NCBI GenBank assembly: GCA_002862465.1 | Contig: PKDD01000120.1 | Span: 1 to 64,000 of the forward strand | DNA length: 64,000 nt | Reading direction: 5' to 3' | DNA from: Haliea sp. | GTDB taxonomy: Bacteria > Pseudomonadota > Gammaproteobacteria > Pseudomonadales > Halieaceae | Shown: positions 52,314 through 62,376 of the stretch, one piece after another | Numbering within the stretch: the stretch's first letter is position 1 | Layout of the letters: each line of letters opens with the position of its first letter | Position numbers and translations under genes: made by a program | The notes under the pieces: generated by a model | Told to the model about the DNA's origin: nothing | Database searches by the model: none | What the model saw: the letters and a program-made list of their open reading frames with translations, nothing else

Positions 52314-52952
52314 ATGACAGCAAAACCAACTTTAGAGTTCTTCTACGACTGCTCGAGTCCTTGGACCTACTTCGCATTCACGCGCATTATCCCAGTGATG
52401 GAACAGTTTGCGTTGCCCATACGCTGGCGCCCAATTCTAGTCGGCGGCGTTTTTAATGCCGTCAATCAGGAGGTCTACAAAGCGCGCGAAGCCATGTTCA
52501 GCAGTAGCGGCAGTCCGCGCTTAAATTATTATATAAAGGATATGCAAGACTGGGCGCGACTCTGCGGTGTGCGCGCAAACATGCCTGAGGGTCATCCCAT
52601 CAGCAGCGTGAAAGCTATGCGCGGCGCTTTCTATGCTGAACAACAAGACCTTCTGGTACCGTATTCTCGAGCTGTTTTTGAGGCTTACTGGGGGAGCGAA
52701 TCTCCCAATATCGCTGACGACAAAGTACTGAGTGCAATTTGCAGGCGCGTGGGCCTGAACTCTGAAGGCTTCTTCAACGCAATTTCTAGCCAGCAGTACA
52801 AAGACCTGCTGCGCCAGAATACCGACGAACTTATCGCTAGGGGCGGTTACGGCTCTCCGACCCTATTTATAGATGGCGATGACATGTATTTTGGGAATGA
52901 TCGCCTAGAGTTAGTTGAGTTTTGCCTGAAACACCGAGCGGCCGCACAATAA
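52314..52952 (+). CDS. DsbA-family / 2-hydroxychromene-2-carboxylate isomerase-like protein
   Basis: 'LEFFYDCSSPWTYFAFTRI', 'ELIARGGYGSPTLFIDGDDMYFGNDRLELVEF'. Confidence 0.88.
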   Translation: MTAKPTLEFFYDCSSPWTYFAFTRIIPVMEQFALPIRWRPILVGGVFNAVNQEVYKAREAMFSSSGSPRLNYYIKDMQDWARLCGVRANMPEGHPISSVKAMRGAFYAEQQDLLVPYSRAVFEAYWGSESPNIADDKVLSAICRRVGLNSEGFFNAISSQQYKDLLRQNTDELIARGGYGSPTLFIDGDDMYFGNDRLELVEFCLKHRAAAQ

Positions 52953-53004
52953 AGTTGGAGCCACCCGTTCGACGTTGCATGCAATCTTAGCAAATCAAGG
53001 GCAC

Positions 53005-53034
53005 AAAAAAGCGGGCACTCTGCCCGCTTCTTTT
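53005..53034. terminator. bidirectional intrinsic terminator between convergent genes
   Basis: AAAAAA GCGGGCA CTC TGCCCGC TTCTTTT. Confidence 0.88.
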
Positions 53035-53052
53035 CGAACGCAATCCAATCAT

Positions 53053-53655
53053 CTAGAGCGCTTGTGCGTTCTCCGCCAAATAGGCCGCAACTCCATCGGG
53101 TGAGGCATTCATGCCTTTGTCACCCTTGTTCCAACCCGCTGGACAGACTTCACCGTGTTCGTCAGTGAACTGTAATGCCTCCACCAAACGAATTAGCTCA
53201 TCGATGTTTCTGCCTAGAGGCAAATCATTCACCAACTGCGAGCGCACATTGCCCTCTCGATCAATGATAAAAGCCCCGCGGAAGGCCACGCCATCCGCCG
53301 CTTCCACATCGTATGCGCGGCAAATATCATGGTTAATATCAGCCGCCATGGTGTAAGTCACAGCACCAATACCGCCGTCGTTAACTGCCGTATTGCGCCA
53401 GGCGTTGTGCGTAAACTGAGAATCAATGGATACGGCCACGACCTCCACTCCGAGCTCGCGGAATTTATCCATACGATGATTCAATGCAATAAGCTCTGAC
53501 GGACAGACGAAAGTGAAATCTAACGGGTAAAAGAAAACGAGCCCGTATTTTCCCGCCATCGCCTCGGAACGTTTATAGGAATCGACAATTTCCCCCGTAC
53601 CAAGTACTGCCGCCACTTCAAAATCAGGTGCCAACTTACCAACTAAAACGCCCAT
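53053..53655 (-). CDS. 2-Cys peroxiredoxin (AhpC/TSA)
   Basis: 'VFFYPLDFTFVCPSELIALNHRMDKFRELGVEVVAVSIDSQFTHNAWRNT', 'EVCPAGW'. Confidence 0.96.
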   Translation of the reverse strand: MGVLVGKLAPDFEVAAVLGTGEIVDSYKRSEAMAGKYGLVFFYPLDFTFVCPSELIALNHRMDKFRELGVEVVAVSIDSQFTHNAWRNTAVNDGGIGAVTYTMAADINHDICRAYDVEAADGVAFRGAFIIDREGNVRSQLVNDLPLGRNIDELIRLVEALQFTDEHGEVCPAGWNKGDKGMNASPDGVAAYLAENAQAL

Positions 53656-53802
53656 GTAATGCTACTCCTTCACTTGTCTATTGAGTCACAGCACCTCCCC
53701 ATGAGGCGATGCGCTCAACAATGAATATTACACAGGCTCGTTTAAATCGCCTATTTAATTGTAGGTATAGTTTCGATAGCAAGGGGCTATCACTAAACAG
53801 CC

Positions 53803-54135
53803 CTATTTTGAACCCTTCACAGCGACTTGTTCTGCGATCAATGTCTGTAACTCTCCACTATTATGCATTTCAGTTACGATATCGCAGCCTCCAACTAGTT
53901 CACCATTCACCCACAATTGTGGAAACGTAGGCCAATTGGCATAACTTGGAAGAGCCGCACGAATGTCTGGATTAGTCAAAATGTCTACATAAGCGAAGCG
54001 CTCTCCGCAAGCCATCAAAGCCTCGACGGTGCGCGCCGAAAAGCCACATTGGGGCTGATTAGGAGAACCTTTCATGTAAAGCAAAATTTGGTTGTTCTGC
54101 AGTTGTTCTTTGATTGTCTCGATAATGTCCATCAA
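53803..54135 (-). CDS. grxD: monothiol glutaredoxin Grx4
   Basis: 'ILLYMKGSPNQPQCGFSARTVEALMACGERFAYVDILTNPDIRAALPSYANWPTFPQLWVNGELVGGCDI' (CGFS). Confidence 0.96.
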   Translation of the reverse strand: MMDIIETIKEQLQNNQILLYMKGSPNQPQCGFSARTVEALMACGERFAYVDILTNPDIRAALPSYANWPTFPQLWVNGELVGGCDIVTEMHNSGELQTLIAEQVAVKGSK

Positions 54136-54269
54136 CTGTCCCGCCTGATTGTAGCCGTAAAAGGAGTTATATTCGGGATGAATATTACCCTATTATCAGT
54201 CCAAATGGTGACTGTCTATCGAGGTGGATTGCCAATCCGCCGCCATATGTCTATAGTTACCGGTTTTGA

Positions 54270-54290
54270 GGCAGCTACCGCTGCCTTTTT
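54270..54290 (+). terminator. intrinsic terminator / candidate attenuator in the argD leader
   Basis: GGCAGC TACC GCTGCC TTTTT, ends 25 nt before argD ATG; U-run only on the + strand. Confidence 0.6.
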
Positions 54291-54315
54291 GCGTTTTGGG
54301 GGGAGAGCCCGAACC

Positions 54316-55482
54316 ATGTCGGCGCTGATGCAAACTTACGCTCGCTTGCCCGTGACATTCAGTCATGGGCAAGGGGTTTATATCTATGATACCGAGGGAC
54401 GACGTTATCTCGATGGGATTTCGGGTATCGCCGTAAATGGACTGGGACATTCGCACCCGGCGGTTACGGCCGCGATCAGAGAGCAAGCCGATAAACTGGT
54501 GCACACCTCGAATTTGTATCGCATTGAGGCACAAGAGGATTTGGGGACAGCTCTTGCGCAAGTAGCAGGCATGGACAGTTGCTTTTTTGGCAACTCCGGC
54601 GCAGAGGCCAATGAAGCGGCGATAAAAATCGCGCGCCTCTTCGGCCACAATCACGGGGTTAAAAAGCCCGCTATTGTGGTGCTAGAGGGAGCTTTTCATG
54701 GCCGCACACTGGCGACTCTCAGCGCCACTGGGAATCGTAAGATTCAGGCGGGCTTTGAGCCACTGGTAGCGGGGTTCATTCGTGCACCCTGCAATGATAT
54801 CGAGGCCCTGCAACAGATTGCTACAAACAACCCCGATGTCGTGGCATTCCTGGCAGAACCCATTCAGGGGGAAGGCGGTGTCAAGCCACTTAGTCGAGAG
54901 TACCTCCAAGCCGCTCGACAAATCTGTGATCACAGAAACTGGCTGCTGATGTTCGATGAAGTACAGACCGGCAACGGCCGCACGGGCACCTATTTTGCCT
55001 ATCAAGGCCTCGATGTGGCGCCTGATGTTGTTACCACTGCCAAGGGGCTGGGTAACGGAGTGCCCATTGGCGCCTGTCTCGCACGCGGGGCCGCGGCGCA
55101 GGTATTAGGCAATAGCCAGCACGGTTCTACTTTTGGCGGCAATCCGCTGGCATGCGCGGCCGGACTGGCTGTCGTTAAAGCCATCATGGATGGTGAACTA
55201 TGCACGAATGCAGTCGCCATGGGAGAACTGATCGTTAAAATTCTGCTTGAGCGGCTAGAAAACACCAAGCAGTTCAAAGAAATTCGCGGCCGAGGATTGA
55301 TGCTGGGCATCGAGTTGCATAAAAATTGTGGCGAATTGGTCAAACAAGGGCTAGACGCAGGATTGCTGATCAACGTCACCGACGGCAAAACAGTCCGGTT
55401 GTTACCGCCATTGGTGATCAATGAACAAGAGGCGGGCGAATTGGCCAATGGCCTCGCCGATCTCATTCTTGGCTTCGACTGA
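54316..55482 (+). CDS. argD: acetylornithine/succinyldiaminopimelate-type aminotransferase
   Basis: 'MQTYARLPVTFSHGQGVYIYDTEGRRYLDGISGIAVNGLGHSHPAV', 'LMFDEVQTGNGRTGTYFAYQ', 'TTAKGLGNGVPIGACLA'; ATG 54316 within longer ORF. Confidence 0.95.
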   Translation: MSALMQTYARLPVTFSHGQGVYIYDTEGRRYLDGISGIAVNGLGHSHPAVTAAIREQADKLVHTSNLYRIEAQEDLGTALAQVAGMDSCFFGNSGAEANEAAIKIARLFGHNHGVKKPAIVVLEGAFHGRTLATLSATGNRKIQAGFEPLVAGFIRAPCNDIEALQQIATNNPDVVAFLAEPIQGEGGVKPLSREYLQAARQICDHRNWLLMFDEVQTGNGRTGTYFAYQGLDVAPDVVTTAKGLGNGVPIGACLARGAAAQVLGNSQHGSTFGGNPLACAAGLAVVKAIMDGELCTNAVAMGELIVKILLERLENTKQFKEIRGRGLMLGIELHKNCGELVKQGLDAGLLINVTDGKTVRLLPPLVINEQEAGELANGLADLILGFD

Positions 55483-55519
55483 AATCACAACAACTTAAAG
55501 GTAAAAGGCCGCATTGATC

Positions 55520-56437
55520 ATGTCAGATACTCGACACTTTTTGACCCTGTTGGATTTTAGCCCGCAAGAGTTGCAGCAACTCCTGCGGCGCAGCATTGAA
55601 ATGAAGCGAGCATACCGCGCCGGAGAAGACCAGCGCGCGTTCCCAGGCCGCGTGTTGGCTATGTTTTTTGCCAAATCATCAACCCGCACTCGAATATCAT
55701 TTGAGGCGGGTATGGCGCAACTCGGGGGACATGCGATGTTCCTATCTGCTCAGGACACCCAATTGGGCCGGGGAGAGCCAATCGAAGACAGCGCCAAGGT
55801 GATCTCCTCAATGGCAGACCTCGTGATGATCCGCACATTCGGGCACGAGATCGTAGAGCGCTTTGCAGAGCACTCTTCGGTACCCGTCATCAACGCCCTG
55901 ACTGACGACTATCACCCCTGCCAACTGCTGGCGGATATGCAAACCTGGACTGAGCACCGCGGCAGCATCGCCGGCAAGCATGTATGCTGGGTCGGGGATG
56001 GCAACAATATGTGTCAGTCTTATATCAATGCCGCGCGACAGTTCGATTTTGAACTGAGCATTGCATGCCCCCCGGGGTTTGAGCCGGACAGCGCGTTGCT
56101 CCGGGCCAATAACGATCGGGTCTCCATTCAGCACGATCCGCTGACCGCGGCTCGCGGCGCTGATCTGGTAGTGACTGACGTCTGGGCTTCCATGGGCCAG
56201 GAAAAAGAGCAGCGCGAGCGCGCTGAATTATTCGCACGCTATCAAGTCAACGGCGAACTGATGAGTCTGGCTGCCAGTGACGCACTCTATATGCACTGTC
56301 TGCCCGCCCATCGCGGAGAAGAGATCAGCGCAGAATTGATGAATGCTGCCGACACTGTAATCTGGGATGAGGCGGAGAATCGCCTGCATGCCCAAAAAGC
56401 GCTGATGGAGATGCTGTTGTTAACCAATTGCGCCTAA
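55520..56437 (+). CDS. argF: ornithine carbamoyltransferase
   Basis: '[59 protein letters not shown]', '[12 protein letters not shown]', '[13 protein letters not shown]'. Confidence 0.97.
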   Translation: MSDTRHFLTLLDFSPQELQQLLRRSIEMKRAYRAGEDQRAFPGRVLAMFFAKSSTRTRISFEAGMAQLGGHAMFLSAQDTQLGRGEPIEDSAKVISSMADLVMIRTFGHEIVERFAEHSSVPVINALTDDYHPCQLLADMQTWTEHRGSIAGKHVCWVGDGNNMCQSYINAARQFDFELSIACPPGFEPDSALLRANNDRVSIQHDPLTAARGADLVVTDVWASMGQEKEQRERAELFARYQVNGELMSLAASDALYMHCLPAHRGEEISAELMNAADTVIWDEAENRLHAQKALMEMLLLTNCA

Positions 56438-56570
56438 CTTTTGTGCGCCTGAGTCTTTCTATGGCGCTACTCGGTCCAAAACAGCGACGAGTTGGGCCCT
56501 CCAATATCCGCAAAGAATATCGAATATGGTTTTAATACCAATTAATGCGATGGACACACAAAGTCGGCGA

Positions 56571-56592
56571 AAGCGCCCGCGCGCGGGCGCTT
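56571..56592. terminator. GC-rich perfect hairpin downstream of argF
   Basis: AAGCGCCCGC GC GCGGGCGCTT, 134 nt after argF stop; weak T tract. Confidence 0.5.
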
Positions 56593-56640
56593 CCTAGGTA
56601 GATTAAGGCCTCTACCGTTAGCAGTTACATACGCGCAGAA

Positions 56641-56660
56641 TTATCAACATCTTATCCACA
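56641..56660 (+). promoter_or_regulatory. two adjacent DnaA-box-like 9-mers upstream of nrdA
   Basis: TTATCAACA (56641-56649) and TTATCCACA (56652-56660), same orientation, 11-bp spacing. Confidence 0.55.
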
Positions 56661-56933
56661 AATTAAACCCAACCTAATTCACTTGCATTGCACCCAGAGG
56701 CGCATTATCTTGTATCTCAGCAAAGCATCTACCCCAACATATTGGGCATGGCAGCAAAAAAGCCAATAAAGAATGCAGAAGATACAATCCTAAAATAGGG
56801 TCAACTTTCTGCTGTTGCCAAAGGGAGTTTGTCTCGTTTTCGGCCGGGCTATGCGGTAATACATGTTTTGCCACGCAGGAACTTATAAAAAAAATCAGAC
56901 GTAGGCACTAAAGCCAGGAATTTCGGAGAGAAT

Positions 56934-59813
56934 ATGCAGACAGAGATCAACCAGGGCGGAACCGCCGCCGAAGTCATCACACCATCAAAGGAATCCTCTA
57001 CCGTTAGCGGCGCCATTGCCGCCACTGCGCCGGGTAAGTTGCGGGTCATTAAGCGCAACGGTACCGTTGTGCCCTTCGAGGCCAGTAAAATATCTGTCGC
57101 GATCACCAAAGCATTTCTCGCAGTAGAAGGAGGCACGGCAGCCGCATCCAGCCGCATCCATGAAACAGTCGCCAATTTAACCGACGTGGTAATGGCGACA
57201 TTTCAGCGCCGCATGCCGTCTGGCGGAACGATCCATATAGAAGATATACAAGATCAAGTAGAACTGTCCCTGATGCGGTCGGGAGAACATAAAATTGCTC
57301 GCGACTATGTCATATACCGAGAACAACAGGCGCAAAAACGAGCTGCCAAAATCGCTTTATCACCCGCAACCCAAGCCGCAGCCGGCAATATCACCGTGTT
57401 ACAGGCCGATGGCAGCCGCGCAGCCCTAGATATCGATCGCCTGCACACCATCGTCACCGAGGCATGCTTCGAACTCTCGGATGTTAGTGAGGCTGACATT
57501 CTCGATGAGGCCCTGAGGAATCTCTACGATGGCGTCAGCCAAGCTGAACTAAGCACGTCTCTTGTCATTACTGCTCGCACTATGATCGAACAAGAGCCCA
57601 ACTACTCTTTCGTCGCAGCCCGTCTGCTGTGTGATAATTTGCGATCTGAAGCTTTGACCTTCCTCGGGGTAGCTAGCAGCGCTACTCAACAAGATATGGA
57701 CGCTCTTTACTCCGTGGCACTATCGGCATATATCAAAGAGGGCATCAGGCTAGAGTTGTTGGCGCCCAATCTAGGAGAATACGACCTCGCAATACTCGGC
57801 GACGCGCTGCTGCCCGAGCGCGATCTACAGTTCACCTACCTTGGCTTACAAACTCTGTATGACCGCTACTTTATCCACAGCGATAACACCCGCATTGAGT
57901 TGCCACAGGTATTTTTCATGCGAGTAGCCATGGGGCTCGCGGTGGAAGAAGATGACCGCCACGCTAGAGCCATCGAGTTCTACCAATTACTGTCATCATT
58001 CGATTATATGAGTTCCACGCCAACGCTGTTCAATGCGGGCACATTACGGCCACAGTTGTCCTCCTGCTATCTCACAACGATACCGGACAATCTGTACGGC
58101 ATATATGGTGCGATTCAAGACAACGCTATGCTATCCAAATTTGCCGGTGGATTAGGCAATGATTGGACGCCAGTGCGCGCATTGGGTGCCTATATCAAAG
58201 GTACCAATGGGAAATCGCAGGGTGTGGTGCCTTTTCTCAAAGTCGTCAATGATACTGCGGTCGCAGTAAATCAAGGTGGCAAGCGTAAAGGGGCTGTATG
58301 TGCATATCTGGAGACCTGGCATCTGGACATCGAGGAGTTTATCGAACTGCGCAAAAATACGGGCGACGATCGCCGGCGCACGCACGACATGAACACCGCC
58401 AACTGGATACCTGATCTTTTCATGAAGCGGGTCTTCGACGGTGGTGACTGGACCCTGTTTTCCCCAAATGATGCGCCGGACCTCCATGATCTTTGCGGTA
58501 AAGCCTTCGAGGAGCGCTATGGCCAATATGAGGAAATGGCGCGCAAAGGTGAAATCAAGTTGCACAAGACCCTAAAAGCAGAAAATCTGTGGCGTAAGAT
58601 GCTGGGCATGCTGTTTGAGACTGGCCACCCTTGGATGACCTTCAAAGATCCTTGTAATCTGCGTTCACCACAACAACACGTCGGGGTTGTGCACTCTTCC
58701 AACCTCTGCACAGAGATCACCCTCAACACCAATAAAGATGAGATCGCAGTGTGTAACCTAGGCTCAGTTAACCTGCCTCAACATATTGATGAGAATGGAC
58801 TCAATCTGGAAAAACTGCAGCAAACCGTGCGCACGGCAGTCCGTATGCTAGACAACGTGATCAACATTAACTACTACTCGGTGCCCCAGGCCGAAGCATC
58901 TAACATGCGCCATCGCCCTATAGGCCTGGGCCTTATGGGTTTCCAAGATGCACTTTATAAGAAGCATCTTGCCTATGGCTCAGATGACGCAGTGGAATTC
59001 GCGGATCGCTCTATGGAAGCCATAAGCTATTACGCTATCGCAGCGTCTAGTGAATTAGCAGCGGAGCGTGGTTCTTACTCCAGTTATGAGGGTTCACTTT
59101 GGAGTCAGGGCGTCTTCCCACTTGATTCGCTTGATAAACTGATAGATGAGCGCGGCCAAGAGTATATTCAAGTTGACAAGAGCCAGACCCTAGACTGGGA
59201 CTCGCTGCGCGCGACCGTCAAAGTTCAAGGCATGCGCAACTCCAACGTAATGGCAATCGCTCCCACAGCGACTATCGCTAACATTACTGGCGTTTCTCAA
59301 TCGATCGAGCCGACCTACCAGAACTTATACGTCAAATCCAACCTGTCGGGCGAGTTTACTGTCGTAAACCCCTATTTAGTGCGCGACTTAAAGGGATGCG
59401 GGCTTTGGGATAAGGTCATGGTTAACGACCTGAAATACTACGATGGTAGCGTGCAGGCCATCGACCGCATACCATCAGACCTAAAGGCCATTTATTCGAC
59501 CGCGTTCGAAGTAGAGCCGCGTTGGCTGGTGGAGTCTGCTAGTCGCCGCCAGAAGTGGATAGACCAAGCGCAATCACTGAATCTGTATATCAATAACGCC
59601 AATGGTAAGAAGTTGGATGTCACTTACCGTATGGCTTGGTTCAGTGGACTGAAAACAACCTATTATCTTCGTTCACTAGCTGCGTCCGGCACAGAGAAGT
59701 CCACCATCGACACTGGCGCACTCAACTCAGTGTCGAACGAGTTTACAGGCGGACCTGCACCTGTTCCCGCGGCATGCTCGATAGACGAACCGGACTGCGA
59801 GGCTTGCCAGTAA
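56934..59813 (+). CDS. nrdA: class Ia ribonucleoside-diphosphate reductase alpha subunit (two ATP-cone-like N-terminal domains)
   Basis: 'LRVIKRNGTVVPFEASKISVAITKAFLA' plus second cone 'NITVLQADGSRAALDIDRLHTIVTEACFEL'; 'SSCYLTT', 'NLCTEITLNT', 'RNSNVMAIAPTATIANITG', C-terminal CxxC 'EPDCEACQ'. Confidence 0.97.
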   Translation: MQTEINQGGTAAEVITPSKESSTVSGAIAATAPGKLRVIKRNGTVVPFEASKISVAITKAFLAVEGGTAAASSRIHETVANLTDVVMATFQRRMPSGGTIHIEDIQDQVELSLMRSGEHKIARDYVIYREQQAQKRAAKIALSPATQAAAGNITVLQADGSRAALDIDRLHTIVTEACFELSDVSEADILDEALRNLYDGVSQAELSTSLVITARTMIEQEPNYSFVAARLLCDNLRSEALTFLGVASSATQQDMDALYSVALSAYIKEGIRLELLAPNLGEYDLAILGDALLPERDLQFTYLGLQTLYDRYFIHSDNTRIELPQVFFMRVAMGLAVEEDDRHARAIEFYQLLSSFDYMSSTPTLFNAGTLRPQLSSCYLTTIPDNLYGIYGAIQDNAMLSKFAGGLGNDWTPVRALGAYIKGTNGKSQGVVPFLKVVNDTAVAVNQGGKRKGAVCAYLETWHLDIEEFIELRKNTGDDRRRTHDMNTANWIPDLFMKRVFDGGDWTLFSPNDAPDLHDLCGKAFEERYGQYEEMARKGEIKLHKTLKAENLWRKMLGMLFETGHPWMTFKDPCNLRSPQQHVGVVHSSNLCTEITLNTNKDEIAVCNLGSVNLPQHIDENGLNLEKLQQTVRTAVRMLDNVININYYSVPQAEASNMRHRPIGLGLMGFQDALYKKHLAYGSDDAVEFADRSMEAISYYAIAASSELAAERGSYSSYEGSLWSQGVFPLDSLDKLIDERGQEYIQVDKSQTLDWDSLRATVKVQGMRNSNVMAIAPTATIANITGVSQSIEPTYQNLYVKSNLSGEFTVVNPYLVRDLKGCGLWDKVMVNDLKYYDGSVQAIDRIPSDLKAIYSTAFEVEPRWLVESASRRQKWIDQAQSLNLYINNANGKKLDVTYRMAWFSGLKTTYYLRSLAASGTEKSTIDTGALNSVSNEFTGGPAPVPAACSIDEPDCEACQ

Positions 59814-59868
59814 GTAAACGCTGGCAAACCATTAATTACATCAAACAAACAATTAGGAAGGTAAAGAA

Positions 59869-61113
59869 ATGTTAAGTTGGGAAGATTACTACAAAGAAGA
59901 AGCGTCGCCTGCGAACTCTCCGATGTTGAGTATGCCAGACGCATCCGAGCAACCCACAGCACCTGCTATTGCTTCTCTCGCGACTCCTGCGCCGAAGCAA
60001 GAAAACCCAGACAACATGGACCTTGTCGCCAAAGCAATAAAGGCGGTCGAGCATATTGATGCTGCAGCGGGTCTTGATGAACTTGAGATGGGCGCAGCCA
60101 GAGTTTCGGTGGATGAGAAGGCCATGATCAACTGCCGCGCAGACCTTAATCAGTTAGTACCATTCAAGTATGACTGGGCCTGGCAGAAGTACATTGACGG
60201 TTGCGCCAACCACTGGATGCCGCAAGAGGTTAATATGACCGCTGACGTGGCGACATGGAAGAACCCGGAAGGCCTGACCGACGACGAGCGCCGTATCGTT
60301 ATGCGCAATCTCGGGTATTTTTCCACGGCGGATTCATTAGTCGCAAATAATCTGGTGCTAGCAATTTACCGGCTCATCACCAACCCAGAGTGTCGTCAGT
60401 ATATATTGCGCCAAGCATTTGAGGAGGCTATACATACTCACGCATACCAGTACTGTATTGAGTCGTTGGGAATGGATGAGGCCGAAGTTTTTAATATGTA
60501 CCGTGAAGTGCCTTCTGTCGCTAAAAAAGCGGCCTGGAGCCTCAGCCATACGCATGAGTTGAGTGACCCCAACTTCAACACCGGCACTCCAGAAACAGAT
60601 CAAACTTTGCTACGTAACTTAATTGGATTCTATGCCGTCACTGAAGGAATTTTCTTCTACTGCGGTTTCACCCAGATCCTTTCCATGGGCCGCCGTAATA
60701 AAATGATGGGCGTAGCGGAACAGTTCCAGTACATCCTGCGTGATGAGTCTATGCATCTGAACTTTGGTATCGATGTGATCAACCAGATCAAGCTTGAAAA
60801 TCCGCAGTTGTGGACACCTGAATTTCAACAAGAGACCATTCAAATGATTCTGGAGGGCACTCAGTTAGAGATCGAATACGCCCGTGACACCATGCCACGA
60901 GGGGTGCTGGGTATGAACGCAGCGATGATGGAGGAATATCTACACTTCATCGCCAACCGGCGCCTGGCTCAGTTGGGTTTGCCGGAACAGTACCTAGGCG
61001 CACAAAATCCTTTCCCTTGGATGTCTGAAATTATGGATTTGCGCAAAGAGAAAAATTTCTTCGAGACACGGGTAATTGAATACCAGACAGGCGGAGCTCT
61101 GACCTGGGATTAA
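59869..61113 (+). CDS. nrdB: class Ia ribonucleoside-diphosphate reductase beta subunit
   Basis: '[19 protein letters not shown]', '[17 protein letters not shown]', '[20 protein letters not shown]'. Confidence 0.97.
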   Translation: MLSWEDYYKEEASPANSPMLSMPDASEQPTAPAIASLATPAPKQENPDNMDLVAKAIKAVEHIDAAAGLDELEMGAARVSVDEKAMINCRADLNQLVPFKYDWAWQKYIDGCANHWMPQEVNMTADVATWKNPEGLTDDERRIVMRNLGYFSTADSLVANNLVLAIYRLITNPECRQYILRQAFEEAIHTHAYQYCIESLGMDEAEVFNMYREVPSVAKKAAWSLSHTHELSDPNFNTGTPETDQTLLRNLIGFYAVTEGIFFYCGFTQILSMGRRNKMMGVAEQFQYILRDESMHLNFGIDVINQIKLENPQLWTPEFQQETIQMILEGTQLEIEYARDTMPRGVLGMNAAMMEEYLHFIANRRLAQLGLPEQYLGAQNPFPWMSEIMDLRKEKNFFETRVIEYQTGGALTWD

Positions 61114-61198
61114 GATACGCAGGCGGTCAGTCTGACAGTCAGTTGATCGCCATATCGAAAGTAGATGCTGAGGAACAGCTCTCACCGAGGAATTTCGC

Positions 61199-61393
61199 AT
61201 GGCACATAATGATAAAAAATCTCCCGAAACAGAGGCTATCCTCATAGCACTAGACCAGCTCAGTCAGACTATTGATGTCATGACCAGCGTAGTCGGCCGT
61301 CTACGCAACCATATTCAACAGAAGGAGACAGCCGCTTCGGATCGAACCAAGGATTTACAGATCGAAATACAAGCCGATCGCATCTTACATTAG
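61199..61393 (+). CDS. small hypothetical protein, coiled-coil-like
   Basis: 64 aa 'MAHNDKKSPETEAILIALDQLSQTIDVMTSVVGRLRNHIQQKETAASDRTKDLQIEIQADRILH'; same strand as nrdAB; heptad-like pattern. Confidence 0.5.
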   Translation: MAHNDKKSPETEAILIALDQLSQTIDVMTSVVGRLRNHIQQKETAASDRTKDLQIEIQADRILH

Positions 61394-61430
61394 AGGCGGA
61401 GCGCTCTGGACGCACATAATCCGTTAAGTC

Positions 61431-62363
61431 TTACTCTCCGCTTACGTGCTGTGAAGCCATCAGACTACCATGACAGTTGAGATCCGCGTCTATCGCAAAC
61501 CACGGTAAACCCAAGTTATGCAGCCAATCCAACGCCTCGTCCGCAGGCTTTAACATGGCAATAGTTGCCGAACTGCCGGCTACAAGACACTGTTCCGCCA
61601 AGACACTAACAGCGACGAGACCCTGCACAGGCCAACCTGTGCGCGGATGCAAAATATGGCCGTAACGTTTTCCGTCCAAGTGCAAACAACGCTCGTAGTC
61701 ACCACTACTAGCCAACCCGCCTTCAGGTAGGTACACACCAGCCATCGCATGGTCTTTTTCTACCGGGTGCCGAATACCTATCGGCCAACCTGAAGTCTCA
61801 CGGGTGGCCCCTTGAGGACGGCCAAGAGCGACCATATCACCTGCTAGATCGATCAAAGCGGACGTAACCCCGTGACGTCGTAATTGCATCGCAGCACTGT
61901 CAGCAGCATACTCTTTCACGCAGCCGCCAAAATCCAGTTCCATGCCTACTTTGGGCAGATACACACTACCCTGATCCCGCTGCACCATATCCCACCCCAC
62001 TAACGGCAGCAAGGCCTCAATCTCTAACTCATCAGGGCAACGACCGGACTTGAAATCCCACGCCAAGCGAAGCACACCAGATGTCAGATCAAACAAACCA
62101 CCACTCTCACGCCATGCAGTATCGGCATAGCCCAGCAAGGCTGATGTTTCTGGATCAATCGATACCGGCACCCCAGCGCCAGCGGCGCTATTGATTCGGC
62201 TAGTCAAAGAGCCATCGAGGTAACGGCTGTATTTCATTTCGAGACGAGAAACCTCTGCGACAACCGCTTTAACCGCCGAGTCAGCCACTGCCTCATCACC
62301 TACATTTATACGCAGACAACAGGGGCCGCCCATTGCTTTAAAGCTATGTTCGATGCGCACCAT
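61431..62363 (-). CDS. apbE: FAD:protein FMN transferase (ApbE)
   Basis: 'FKAMGGPCCLRI', 'LEMKYSRYLDGSLTSRINSAAG', 'LDFGGCVKEYAADSAA', 'ALIDLAGDMVALG', 'HILHPRTGWPV'. Confidence 0.93.
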   Translation of the reverse strand: MVRIEHSFKAMGGPCCLRINVGDEAVADSAVKAVVAEVSRLEMKYSRYLDGSLTSRINSAAGAGVPVSIDPETSALLGYADTAWRESGGLFDLTSGVLRLAWDFKSGRCPDELEIEALLPLVGWDMVQRDQGSVYLPKVGMELDFGGCVKEYAADSAAMQLRRHGVTSALIDLAGDMVALGRPQGATRETSGWPIGIRHPVEKDHAMAGVYLPEGGLASSGDYERCLHLDGKRYGHILHPRTGWPVQGLVAVSVLAEQCLVAGSSATIAMLKPADEALDWLHNLGLPWFAIDADLNCHGSLMASQHVSGE

Positions 62364-62376
62364 CGACGCTCAGCCT

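Noticed and set aside
53917-54315. Long N-terminal extension of the argD ORF
   Set aside because: The first part is antisense to grxD and the family start fits ATG 54316; only the leader is retained as a regulatory question.
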